Shown one piece after another: positions 33,370-62,832 of a DNA stretch of 64,000 nucleotides (the stretch's first letter is position 1; each line of letters opens with the position of its first letter). The stretch is from Mixophyes australis. Its lineage: Eukaryota > Chordata > Amphibia > Anura > Limnodynastidae. The position numbers and the translations under genes were made by a program. Location: NCBI GenBank assembly GCA_036250195.1, contig JAVHZZ010000001.1, forward strand, positions 393,340,783 through 393,404,782, written 5' to 3'. Below the pieces are notes generated by a model, which worked only from the letters and a program-made list of their open reading frames with translations, did no database searches and was not told the origin of the DNA.

Positions 33370-34160
33370 TGTTAGGAACCCCAGCAGCCAGCACAACAAA
33401 ACCCGGAGTCTGCTCCGAAAGTCTGGTGTTCGCTGGAGCCCCTAGTGGTGGGGACAGACTTGGCTGCAGACAAACGGAGGGTCGTGTAATGTGCACTGAC
33501 TGGGGAGAATCCAGGGATAGCGTGTAGTAGTAAACAGCAGAATGAAATCCAGGCAAGGGTCAAGGGCCGGCAGCAGACAACGAATCCAGATAACAAGCCG
33601 AGGTCAGAGTTCAAAGGCGATACAACAAGGTCCAGAAACAAGCCAGGGGTCATACACGGGAAATCAGATCTAGAACACTGCACAGGAGCAGGAAAACAGG
33701 TACAGGGAGCCTAGCTACACTGGGAGCTATAACTGGCAGTGAGGTTCTGTCCTCACTGCCTTAAGTAGCGAGAAGAACCAATCAGAGCAGTGTGCAGTGA
33801 GACTCCTCCCAAAACATATCAGGCTATCCCAAGTAACAGACATAAGAGTAGAAATACACGCAAAACCTCTAAAACAAGGTTCTCAGATGTGGGGAATATT
33901 TCCCCTAGAAGGCATTATCCTGCTAAGATAATATATATAGATAATTACAATAATACGAAAAACTTGTAATGCGCGCATTCGCCCGGCTGTAGGACAGCTG
34001 GCCGGGCGCTGCGGCAGACTACAGAGCGTCCCGGTTGTTGCCCAGGCAACCGGGACGTAGGAGGCGGAAGTGACGTCCCAATCGACATGGAGACGGCCGG
34101 GACGTCCGAGGCACCAGAAGTGAGTCGCGGCGGTCCGTCGGGGAGCCGCGACTCCTAACA
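33370..34160 (-). repeat. Solo LTR (791 bp), target duplication TTTAC
   Basis: The ends are inverted copies, TGTTAGGA and TCCTAACA, flanked by TTTAC at 33365-33369 and 34161-34165. The GC-rich CpG-bearing part is at 33960-34155 and includes an inverted pair CCCGGTTGTTGCC/GGCAACCGGGAC. If transcribed from there, the LTR reads on the minus strand. A TA-rich stretch at 33928-33955 may be a small later insertion. No internal genes lie beside it. Confidence 0.9.
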
Positions 34161-34165
34161 TTTAC

Positions 34166-34540
34166 ATACTTCTTGCTCTCATTTGTGACACTTTGTTACT
34201 CAGAATCAGTAAGACAAAAATTACAATGATATTTAATCACAAAAATATATGACCAGGCGGGCTCTATGTTGGACGGATAAAGTTATTTCCCCTTCCTGAA
34301 TTGTGTATTCTCTGATCTTCTCCCAAGTTAACATTGCTGTATGTAGTGCTGCTGTAAACCAGAGTATATCCACCCTCTCTCAAGTACCACCATCAGACCA
34401 TATTTTGTGCACTCTCTTTTCTTTTCATTTTTGTCATGCAAAGATGGACTAATTCATTTGATTGCACCAATAATTATCCAACATTATTGAACTGTAATGA
34501 CCTTGGCACATGGGTGTTACAAATGTAAAAAGCCCTTCAC
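34166..34540. other. No gene seen
   Basis: AT-rich sequence between a solo LTR and a reverse-strand LINE tail. Confidence 0.45.
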
Positions 34541-34544
34541 CAAT

Positions 34545-35520
34545 TATTATGATCTTTTATTTATATAGCACCACAAAGGGTCCGCAGCGCTGTACAGAGA
34601 GCATAGGACAAAACAGAACACAGTATACAGGGCAAAACAAAAACAAAGTGCAGTTAAATTTTCAACCCAGCTGAGAGCAGGTACACCAGGCAGAGAGGCA
34701 TAAGTGGAGTCCAGAACACTTAGAAACTAAAAAAAGGAAGGAGAGGTGGGGAGTGAACTAAAGCAAGCTAAACCTGGACAGGAGTGTGAGCACAACTAAC
34801 AGGATCAGAGCCTGTGAGATGTGAAGTAAAGGGAGAAGATGACTCCAAAGGCAGGGGCCTAGTGTCCATGTTCAAAAATGAGGACACGAGGATAAGAGGA
34901 CCCTGATCGCTGAAGATTAAGATCTATAGGGAAGGGGCAGACTAACAAGAAACACAAAGTGGGCAGTCTGGGTGAAGGGACTAGAAATCTGAAAGGAGAG
35001 ATGAACAAGAGCAGGTAGTATGAGGAACGGAGGTGAAGAAGGATCATCAAGAGGTGGGTTGTGGCAGACATGGGATCGATTAGACAGAAGAAGGGTTGGC
35101 TTTACTGAACAGGTGGGTTTTAAGGGAACGTCTGAAGTTTTGTAGGCTCGGAGACAGCATGATAGAACAAGGGAGATCGTTTCAGAGAAGGGAGGCAGCA
35201 CGGGAGAAATCTTGAATGCAGGAATGAGGCAACGGTCGTTGGCCGGCTATGGAGGGCGAGAGGCAGTATGAATGGAGATGAGGTTGGAGACATAAGGAGC
35301 AATGAAGTTGGAGAGGGCTTTGTAGGTGAGGGTGAGAAGTTTGAACAGGATTCTGTAACTGAGGGGGAGGCAGTGCAGTGCTTGACAGAGAGGGAAGGCA
35401 GATGTAGACCAGCAAGAGAGGAAGATTAGTTTTGCTGCAGCATTGATTATGGACTCAAGAGGAGCGAGATGGGTGCCCATTACTTTGTAGAATGCTGGTC
35501 CAATCACACACAAGCACTTT
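34545..35520 (-). mobile_element. L2-like LINE 3' fragment
   Basis: The minus strand at 35247-35513 encodes LAPLESIINAAAKLIFLS, LPLSYRILFKLLTLTYKAL and FIAPYVSNLISIHT, the C-terminal reverse transcriptase region of L2-type LINEs. A broken continuation follows. The 3' end, near 34545-34600, reads on the minus strand CTGTACAGCGCTGCGGACCC and GTGCTATATAAATAAAAG, the family's usual tail. The 5' part is missing, as usual for LINE copies. Confidence 0.85.
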
Positions 35521-35529
35521 CAGCGTGCC

Positions 35530-36480
35530 GTATTAAGTGCTTTGGTAGAAAAATGCTGTTATATGCCAGAGAAGGGGGCACTTGTGGAACATGACTGTTT
35601 ACTAGCTGAAAACCTGTGGCATTCAAATCCCACTTGTGTCCTAGCCATGAATTCTCAAAATAAGGTCAGCTGGATTTATTGAGGTAAACAACTTTTCTGC
35701 AGTAGCTGCAGAATACGCAGAAGCATGCCTCAATATTTTACTAAGATATGTTATGGATCCCCCTAACCATTCTTTATCTCCCTTCCCCCCTTATTATCCT
35801 ACCTCTAAAAAAAGAGTTGCTCTCTCTAGCCCTCGCTGTAGTTTGCCGTCTCTATTTTGGCTTTATAGTTATTGTTACTTTTATTGTTCTCATAACCTTA
35901 AGCATTGCTGTTAACTTTTTATTGTCCATAGTGACTATATCTTTCTTACTGTATCAGCTATCTGTTGTGCTCTCAATAAACAGTTTTAAAATAAATATAT
36001 ATTACAGAGAAAAAAGACTAAATTATTTTGTAAAAAAAAACAAACCTCAAAAATGTCAGATAGTGCTTGTTGGATTTGCCTCATTTCCCCACCCAACTTT
36101 TATTGTATTGCTTTTAAAGTACTGCAATCTGAGAGCATTACATTGTTGGGAAAGGGCGTACAGTGGAATTGACTAAGGGATTTATAAGGCGACTACAGCA
36201 AAGCCAAAGCACAATTAGGATCGATATTAAGTATATCTCATTTAGTGTTAACTAAAAAACATAGTACATGCCATGCAACTTTGAGCACACTCATTCACAT
36301 TGTTGGCATATACAAATTGCTGACATGCAAACTAGCTAATACACTTCAATGTGTCCTGTTTTTAAGACTCTTCCCTGGCAGTAAATAATGGCTGAAAAGC
36401 AGCTTACACGTGAAAATGCCTGACAGGAAAAACAATTTTCCCATCTGAATTCAGTATAAATATTGCAATTGTTGCTAGAA
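35530..36480. other. No gene seen upstream of TMEM184C
   Basis: AT-rich. A hydrophobic 142-codon frame at 35748-36176 (plus) has no recognisable motif and probably results from T-rich composition. Confidence 0.45.
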
Positions 36481-36489
36481 CACAGCTCT

Positions 36490-54803
<18,314 letters not shown>

Positions 54804-55410
54804 TTCTGTGCTACAGAAACGGTGCCAAATTTATTCTTGACTTGAATCGCTCATTGGAATAGTGGTGCCCGCAAACTGCTGCTGTTAGAAATTCAGATCT
54901 GGATGAAGCCCACTGTGGTACTATACTCAGATTTGTACTTTTTAATTTTATATGTAAAGGTTTGTGTTATAGGTCTTGTGTACAGCCAGAGAGCGAAACA
55001 AACTGACATTCAGTATAGGTGACCAACCTGATTATATATGTGTAACCTTTTATGCCATGAATGTAAAACTAAGGAGGTTTTATACCTTCAGGCGACTTTA
55101 ATTGGTTTCTACATGCTGTCTTGAAACTTTTATTAAATTCATTGCTTCATCTTTCTGGCTTCCTTTTATTTATTTTTTTTATATATATATTTTTAGTGGT
55201 GGGTCCACTAAGGTATTTAGGGCACCTCTGCTCTGTGCATGGTTTAAAACTGCATCCATACAGCAGTTTTGTGTAATATCAAGGACCAATGAAAATAAGC
55301 AACTCTACCTAGATGATGTAAAGGCTGTGGTGCGAAACATAAAATTAAGCCAGAAAGGTAAAGAAATGCAATTGGTAAAAGTTGCAGGACCGTGTGTATA
55401 GAGTAATAAA
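54804..55410 (+). terminator. TMEM184C: TMEM184C 3' untranslated region with candidate polyA signals
   Basis: The stretch after the stop has no other gene. Candidate polyadenylation hexamers are ATTAAA at 55132-55137 and AATAAA at 55405-55410, the latter followed by T/G-rich bases. AATAAA at 60707-60712 could serve a longer form. Which is used cannot be told from sequence. Confidence 0.45.
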
Positions 55411-55539
55411 CAAAATCATCTGAAGGGTGATTACTACTTATAACATACACAATTTATTGCAAGATAAATTCTGAAGTTAAAAACAGTGATGGCCTTGTTG
55501 TACAATGGTAAACAGTAATTGTAATAGTCACTCACCCCT

Positions 55540-55555
55540 CCCCCCCCCCCCCCCC
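55540..55555 (+). repeat. C homopolymer tract
   Basis: About 15 C in a row within CACCCCTCC...ATG. Length uncertain. Confidence 0.9.
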
Positions 55556-57156
55556 ATGCATTAAAGGTCAACACCCTAAATATTAAAATAGTGACAAATA
55601 ATTAGCAAAATCCATTACATGTAGAACATATATAGAACATATTGGTAAAACTAAAATTTAATTCTAACACCCAAATTCTGTTGTTTTACAATTCTGTTAA
55701 AATGATTACCACTAACAGGCAAAATGTAAACTGTGTATTGTTTATATAGGTTATCGGTATTATATAACTTATTTTAACGGAGTCTTATAGAAAACAATAT
55801 CAGTTAATTGCTGTTGCTCTTCGTATTGAGTTTATATGAATATTTTGACAATGCAGTGTTTACCTGAGTCACACATGAGCAGACAGGAGCTCGTATGGAA
55901 GGTATACACTACCGAATCACAACACAGCGAAATAGTCCTGCATGAAGCACAACACTCTACCAATGTAAGTCACATAAGTTAACTCAGACATATGGGTTAC
56001 ACTTTGGTACCTCAGTAGATTACTTCTTTTTAAAGGACCACATACTTGTATTGCTTGGAATGGGGCACTGAGCTCTTTACAGATTTAGGTGAAGTGACTT
56101 TAGGCCCCTGGAAACCCACCTACCCCTTTCCATAACATCCCTTATTATCACTGCTTTGAGGTATTGTTGGTCATAAGGATTGTTTATAGTGGTGGAGCTC
56201 AGGGCTATAACTGGGTCTAAGATAGCAATTTAAAAGACTATTTGAATGTAATGCTGTTGAACAGGTCATGTTAAATGTATCGGTTTTTAAATATATAATT
56301 TCCAATTTCTTGGCGCTATTTGGGTAGCACTGTGTCATGGATTAAACGTTACACGCACATGGGATGAGTTTGCTCAGTTAATCTACTCTGTATTTTGCTT
56401 ATTCCCATATTTCGCAAACTATGTTTCAATGCTATTATTGCTTTAGCGTTTGTACATGTAACTCATCTCTTACAACAGATAAAGCATTGCTTAAGTACTT
56501 TGTGCAGAGCTATTTTAGAGTATTTTTAAACGGTTTTACTTCTCCTGTTCCCAGTTGATAACAAGATGGCGACAACGATTAACAAACAGGTTTTTCTTTC
56601 TGTTAAGTTTAGAAGTGATCAGTAGCCTGTATTTCCTGTATTTGAGAAAACTGTCAGGAGATTAAGACTATTTGCTCCTGCACTTTCAGCCCCATGACCA
56701 CACAACCGCTTGGAAGACAACACACACAGGCTAGTAACTGTCGTCTTCAATCCTTTTTACCAACATGTCTTTGAGATTATTCTGTGGCTCTTATATAAAT
56801 GTCAACATTGTAGCCTCTGTGGCCAGCCTAAGGATAAAGAGTAGAGCAAGATGGGACAAAAAAAGTTGTTTTTTCAAAATAGACACTTCTAGGAAGCAGA
56901 TTTAGTATAGAAACTAGCAAAAATTTGGATAATTTTTTTTGCACCTATATTACAGTATATGTCCATTCTGGGGTGTCAGATGCAGGTCTTGGTGATCAGA
57001 GCACAGAGTGTATGTCATGCTACAAGGAGTCTTCTCTGAACACTATATTGGTGCTTATAAGGACAAATGTTTTGATTTACGCAGGGCATGGCTTTCCCAG
57101 GAATTGGACACCATCGCCCAATTTTTAGGTTATATGGTGTCTGGGATTTGAGACCT
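55556..57156. other. No gene seen downstream of TMEM184C
   Basis: AT-rich sequence without recognisable elements. If the distal polyA signal is used, it would be untranslated region. Confidence 0.4.
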
Positions 57157-57327
57157 GGGGGTAAATGAATCATACCCTGGTTTTTTCATCTCGAGGGAGG
57201 TCGCGTCTTCGCAGCTAAAATTTAAAGGGGCGATGGCTTGTAAAGGCAAGTTTGCCTTTAAATTTTTGCTGCGAAGACGCCAATCTCCCGCAAGATGAAA
57301 AAACCGGGGTATGATACATTTACCCCC
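57157..57327. mobile_element. Foldback MITE (171 bp)
   Basis: GGGGGTAAATGAATCATACC and GGTTTTTTCATCTCG lead in, and GCGTCTTCGCAGC with AAATTTAAAGG reaches the centre. The right half is the reverse complement with few mismatches. The arms are about 75 bases, so it is nearly one hairpin. No target duplication was identified. Confidence 0.87.
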
Positions 57328-58428
57328 TGATCTAAAGGCATGAAAGTGAACCCGAGCAGAGTGGCGGCCCAGTATAATGTGTTTCACAATCTGCTTTCAT
57401 TATCGCCTCTATTAATGTGCCTGCATTTCGTCTTGGATACAGTTATCAACTTTCTGTGCGCTGCAGCCAATCATATATTATTAGCTTTAATAATCGAATT
57501 TCAATACATCGATCGAAGCTATTAGCTGGCTTGTTGCAATGTATTACAGCACATTTGGGCTTTAGCATTTACAGTATTAATAAAAAGGGCTTTATGTCTA
57601 CTTCTCCAATGGCTATGTAGCTTATAAGGACTTGAAATCGAATTAAAGTGCAGTTCAAATTTAAAAATTTACAATATGTACTCTTATTTACCAAAAAGAT
57701 GGGGTTTGTTTTTCACTTCTTACAAAATTGCAAACAAGTAGGTTTTTCCACCATTTTATGTAGTGTTAGGTGGGTGGAACTTTTTCCCTTTCATTGTTCA
57801 CCATAATAAAAGTTTGTTGTTTTTCTTGTTTTTATCTAGTACCCAATAACCACAATATTAATATGCCAAAAAACAGGTGTATTATGACTTAATAATTTGT
57901 AATATGTTACATGTCTATTTCCCTCCAAGGAGTGATGTGATGTCATCAGTAGCTGTTGCCATGGTTTTTTGGTTTTTTAAACTCTCTACTGTTGTTGTGT
58001 TTGTTTCTATTGCTAATTGATTATTTCCCCCTGACATGCAGTGCCTTATCCCACAATGTGATCAGACATGTCACCAAATTCTAATAATCGTCTGCTACAA
58101 GAGGATAAACTTTTAACTCTATTATATGAACTATGTCTTGATTTTATGACATAGACATCTTGATTTGCAACAAATATCTGGTGAGCTGTTGCTTAGATTC
58201 TACTGCATCATTTAATATTTGAGCAATATTAGGAGTATATACAGAATGCTTTACCTTGATTTTACAAGGGAGTGATTTTACTGATTCTTCTTGTATTGTT
58301 GCTTATATTACTTGCACTGATTGTTCCTTGAGCACCTGAATCACTTTACTACTTATAACATAATTAAAAATGTTATTCATTCAATGTTAAAATTCCTTAG
58401 GCTGATTTTCTTATATAAACCTTTATAG
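57328..58428. other. No gene seen
   Basis: AT-rich sequence. The short plus-strand frames show no motif. Confidence 0.4.
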
Positions 58429-60180
58429 ATGAATCTAGATTTATCTTTGGCCTTTCACAATTTTAAGAACCCTCTTGTTTCCAAAGATAAATGTTTTCAT
58501 AAAATCCTGAACTCTAGTTTAGCCAGTGCAAAACGGAGCATTGTGCAACAGTTTACTTATTTTCCCAGATGTGTCTGTAATTTCATCAATCCTGGTCAAT
58601 CAAAGAGGCACAGAATTGTATTCCAAATTTTTTTTGGTACAAAAAACACTTGGGAGGCTTCACGACCGTATTGGGTTTATGAAGATTGAACAAGTTTGAT
58701 ACAAGTAAAGCATTTTTGGATGTATATCATGAACGCCATTAAAGAAGCAATGGAGGTAGAAAATGTTTTAACATACATATACTTGCAAGATGTCTATCTA
58801 CATATCTCTGTAGCATACCAACATCATTGTTTTCTTGGTTATTGTGTACTAGGTTGCCACAGTTGCATCAATTTATGTGGATGTTGTTGGTCCTCTCAAC
58901 ATCCTTAAGAACATTCATCAAGGTACTCGTGGTGCCAATTGCAATACTAAGAAAGCAGAGACAATGTTCTGGCCCTACTAGGACGATAGTTTGGTGCTAG
59001 GAAGATCAGAAAGTTTTTTTAAAAATTCACAAAGTAATTCTTTTCCTGCAATATCTCGGAAGGAATCCTAAACAAAAGTCATCAAATACAATCGAAACAA
59101 CTTCAGTTCCTAGGTCTCTATATAGCTACAGCAGGGGACAGAAGTGACAATTTGGATGAAACATTAAAACTGGTTGATTTATTTAATTCAATTGGATCCT
59201 ATTAACAATAATGTCTTGGTCCTCTTGGTAATTTTGCATCCAAAATAGGAGTTATATCATGGGCAAAATGGCACATTAGAAGCTTGCATCTAGAATTGCT
59301 CGAACAACGTGATCACAGACAGGACTATCTGGATTAGGAAATGAAGCTAATAGAGTCAGACCAGAGAGTCATGTGGTGGAAGGAACCAGGGTCACAACTA
59401 GGGTTGTGCAAGAGGGGTGATGTCCAGGGCACAGGATAATGAATATTACAGGTGGCTCTTAAAACAATGAAAGTTCAAGTTTGAGCACTGAGCACCCATT
59501 TGGATACAAGATTGGCATTCATAAGCTTTAATATGTTTTTGTCCAAGCAGTTAAGATAATTTAGGCTGCCTATATTGGACTACTTGGAGCACCATAGGAG
59601 CTTAATCTCATACCAGACTCATTAGTGTCATGGCCCCTTGGGCCTTTACAAGAATCTCCCATCAAATGGCTCATTGTTGGTGTTAAACCTGGTGGCAAGA
59701 TGAATAGAATAAATATATTAATAATAGTGCAAGTTACCATTTCTAAACATTTTTCCAGATAAATTATTAGTAAGGACAAATCCAAATTTTCTGTCTAAGG
59801 TAGTGTCTTGTTTCCATTTAAATCAAGAAATTGCATTAAAAGCGTTCTGTTCACAAGCAGATGTGGGTGTTGTGAGAGCAATCTCCATATGTCTTCAAAG
59901 AAACAGAAAAACTGATCAGGTCATTGTTGTACCTACCTGAAGATGACAGGGACATGCTCCATCAAAAGATATGCTTGTAAGATGAATCCATGACGTCACA
60001 CAGGCATATCGGGAAAAGATCTTGAAGTGCCTAAAATTCTTAAGGGCACATTCAAGCAGTCCAGTGGCAACTTATTGGGCTCAAAAAGCGCCATGATCAT
60101 CTGGGAAGTTACTCAAAGACACTGAGGGAGCAAAGGCTCAGAGGTGGTCTCTTTTTCCTGGCTATGCACAGCTGAGTAGA
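58429..60180 (+). pseudogene. DIRS-like retroelement remnant (RT/RNase H and tyrosine recombinase)
   Basis: Plus-strand pieces in different frames match DIRS-like pol. Near 58780 LQDVYLHISVAYQHHCFLGY is reverse transcriptase motif A. Near 58905 SLRTFIKVLVVPIAILRKQ is motif B; the catalytic YLDD that should follow is not preserved. Near 59265-59390 WHIRSLHLELLEQ and KLIESDQRVMWWKEPGS are RNase H-side blocks. Near 59950-60085 YREKILKCLKFLRAHSSSPV and ATYWAQKA resemble the HxxR-containing tyrosine recombinase end, where RAHSTRAVATSWAEKA is usual; the Arg is changed. Many stops and indels. The ends were not found and 58429-58690 is assigned with less certainty. Confidence 0.72.
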
Positions 60181-61370
60181 GTCCTTCGAGGAAACAAAAT
60201 TAATAGCTAAAAATAATTTCTGTACAGCAGACTGCATCAGATTTTTACTCGCTTATATTTCTGGAGATCAGTGCTCTATAAAACATTTTCCATTGCAAAG
60301 TACTTCTCTAAACCATTGCAGTGAATGGGGCTGTGAGGTCTTCTGGGTATGGAAACAGTTATCATAGTCTAATATTGACACATGCTTTATCCTATTGCTC
60401 TTTAAATGTGCACATTTTTAAATGTCTTAAAATGAAGAACTGTGGGACACTGAATGTTGTGGTTTTCCAGTTTATGTGATGATTTAGTCATTAACCTGCC
60501 TCTTTGAAGACATTTCTATGTCCCATTGGCGCTGATACGGTTTGGTGAATTGTAATACTGTGGTTGCTGCCAATATTTTGTAAAAGTGATTTTTTTTTTT
60601 GCAGCATCTGCTACCTTTATGTACTTTGCCTTACACAGCACATTTTATATTCTATGCTGTTACTAAACATGTCGGCACTATTTGTATGACTTAGTGTGTT
60701 GTATATAATAAAGCATTGATTTAAAATGTATTGTTTTTACCTTTAAATATTGTCATGTTTCATATGTTCTTTAAAAAAGTTAGATGTATGAAGTTTGTTT
60801 CATATAAAGGTCTGTCCGCCTTCCTTCACTACGTTAGTATTTTAGTGTTTGACACACACTCACTTCATATTTGCATTAGAGATGATGCTATCTGCTCTGC
60901 CCCCTTTTTTTCAGTGAAAATGAACGTGCTTCCAAATTGGGAAAGAAAATAAAGAGGGGAATTCCCACCCTCAAATAAACATGAACAATATGTTAAATTT
61001 TTTAGCAGAATGAATACGTACATGCACAACTCTGCAATCGTACCCACTCCAAGGGAGCAGCTTTGGTACATCCCCATGGATGATCGAGGAAATGAGATAT
61101 TTATACTTCTATTAAATACTTTTATCTGAATTCACAAGGAGCACTGAGTGCGCACCCAATTATGCTCTAGTTCTCATGTGGGGGAAAAAAGCTTACCAAA
61201 GTTAATATATTTTTATTTTTTCCCAGGGATGAAGTTATTTCTCTTTCTTTGTGTTTCTGGTTCCATCCTGTGGGCAAGGCTGGCATCAAAAATTGTGCAC
61301 AACAGGCAGGCCTTGGCCCGGTCATCGCAGAGGTACATCATGTTGCCCAGAGCAACCACATGCACATAAG
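60181..61370. other. No gene seen; one polyA-type hexamer
   Basis: AT-rich sequence with AATAAA at 60707-60712 after a T-rich stretch. No coding motif. Confidence 0.4.
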
Positions 61371-61590
61371 ACCTCCGCACGTGCCCTCAAACTTCCCAAA
61401 TTGCATTACACCATTTCCAAGTCCCTCAGATCTACCCTTGCACCAAGACCTCCCCAATTGCCCCTTACATGCCCATCCGACCAACTTACATGCCATCAAA
61501 CTTCCATGAATGCCCCTTAGATGCCACTTAGACTTCCCCACATGCTCATAAGACTTACATGCCCATCGGACATTCTCACATGCCATCAGA
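61370..61590 (+). repeat. Degenerate tandem-like repeat rich in ACATGCC
   Basis: Phrases such as ACATGCCCATC, ACATGCCATCAGAC, CTTCCCCACATGC and AGACTTACATGCC recur at irregular spacing of about 15-40 bases. It looks like an old minisatellite. The plus and minus frames through it are incidental. Confidence 0.6.
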
Positions 61591-62594
61591 CTATTTGTTA
61601 ATATTTACTGACTTCCAGCATCTACTGTCACTGACTATGCTGGTGAGCTTATGAGATCTAACGCAGCCGTTCTAAAAAACAGCGTGTGCCAAGGGGATGA
61701 TGTAAGTGTGACGTCATGTCCTCCTCGAATAAGATCTACTCTCACTGGTGTGGGCGGGCTCTCCTCTGGGGCTGGTTGTTCCCTTCCGTCTGTCTCAGGG
61801 CCCGCCAGTACAGATGATTCCAGCTGCAAACTGCTTCTTATTTACAGACTGGGACTGATTCATGTTTAGATGTCCATCCGTTTGCGTAGCATATCTTGCA
61901 TGATTCCAAACAGCGCATGCCCAGAAACGGACTTCACACCAATGAGCGCAATTGTAGGTAATTCATATCCTGACACAACGCCTTACGACTTGAGAGGTCA
62001 GTCGTATAGTTTGCACATGCTACAGGGCAGGTGTAAATTCCTGTGTTGGGTTCTATGTTTACTAGTACACTTGACACCATTGGAGGCGGACTCCTAGTGT
62101 ACCATTTAGTTTCATTGAGATGCTTGCATACCATGTTAAAGAGGTATGTGAAAATTTCACACATGCATGTCATTAGCAACAAAAGGAAAACAGCATTGTT
62201 AAGCATTTTTATTTTATTTTTCCTTTTTAAAGCAGTCGCATATGTTCACTCCGGACATTCTGCACCTTACCTATCAGGGCAAGCCACTTCTCAAGGCTTG
62301 CCCATCTGTACCATTCCTGGATCTTTGCAGCTCTTCCGATGGACTCGGCGTGGTCTTCATTTGCGGTTGCCTTGCAAAATACCTTGCGTCTGTGCATATA
62401 CAGACCCCTGGATCCTTTGCCGAACCCTGTTGACCTCTGGATTTGAACTATAAAAGGACTAATCATCACAGCAAATGCTAGGTAATTGTGTTTAACTTTA
62501 TACAGCTCATTAGCCCTGTGCTTATATGTCTTGCTAAAGGCTTCTGTGTACTGATCTGGCTTTTGACTACTAGACTTTTTACTTCTTAGTCCTT
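61591..62594. other. No gene assigned
   Basis: Less AT-rich than its surroundings, with overlapping frames on both strands (62043-62453 plus and 62227-62613 minus, 128-136 codons). Neither shows a motif I can name. It may be LTR or other repeat sequence. Confidence 0.4.
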
Positions 62595-62782
62595 GGAATC
62601 TTGCTTGCATCATATTGTTACTCTGTGTACTGACTCTTGGAAGCTGCTCCTCGCATTAACCCTTTGGAACCTTCCCTGCATAATATTGCTAAACTTAACT
62701 GACTCGGCTTGAATCTGGTACTGCTTTCTGCATTAAGCCTTCGGAGCCCTGCTTGCATCATACTGCTACTCTGTATAACGGC
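62595..62782 (+). repeat. Three-unit degenerate tandem repeat, about 70-75 bp unit
   Basis: Units start TTGGAATCTTGCTTGCATCA, TTTGGAACCTTCCCTGCATA and TTCGGAGCCCTGCTTGCATC. Each continues with ATATTG/ATACTG-CTA and, in the first two, ends in GCATTAACCC/GCATTAAGCC. Confidence 0.7.
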
Positions 62783-62832
62783 CCAGCTGGACTTGTGGAC
62801 TACGTTATTATTAACCTTAGACTTAACACTAT

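Noticed and set aside
35748..36176. 142-codon hydrophobic plus-strand frame
   Set aside because: The composition follows a T-rich stretch. There is no family motif or splice context, and it does not join to TMEM184C.
55102..55401. 99-codon frame after TMEM184C stop
   Set aside because: It lies in the expected 3' untranslated region and shows no known motif or splicing evidence.
62043..62613. Overlapping 128-136 codon frames on both strands as a second cellular gene
   Set aside because: No motif or exon boundaries could be named, and a tandem repeat and an L1 border the region.
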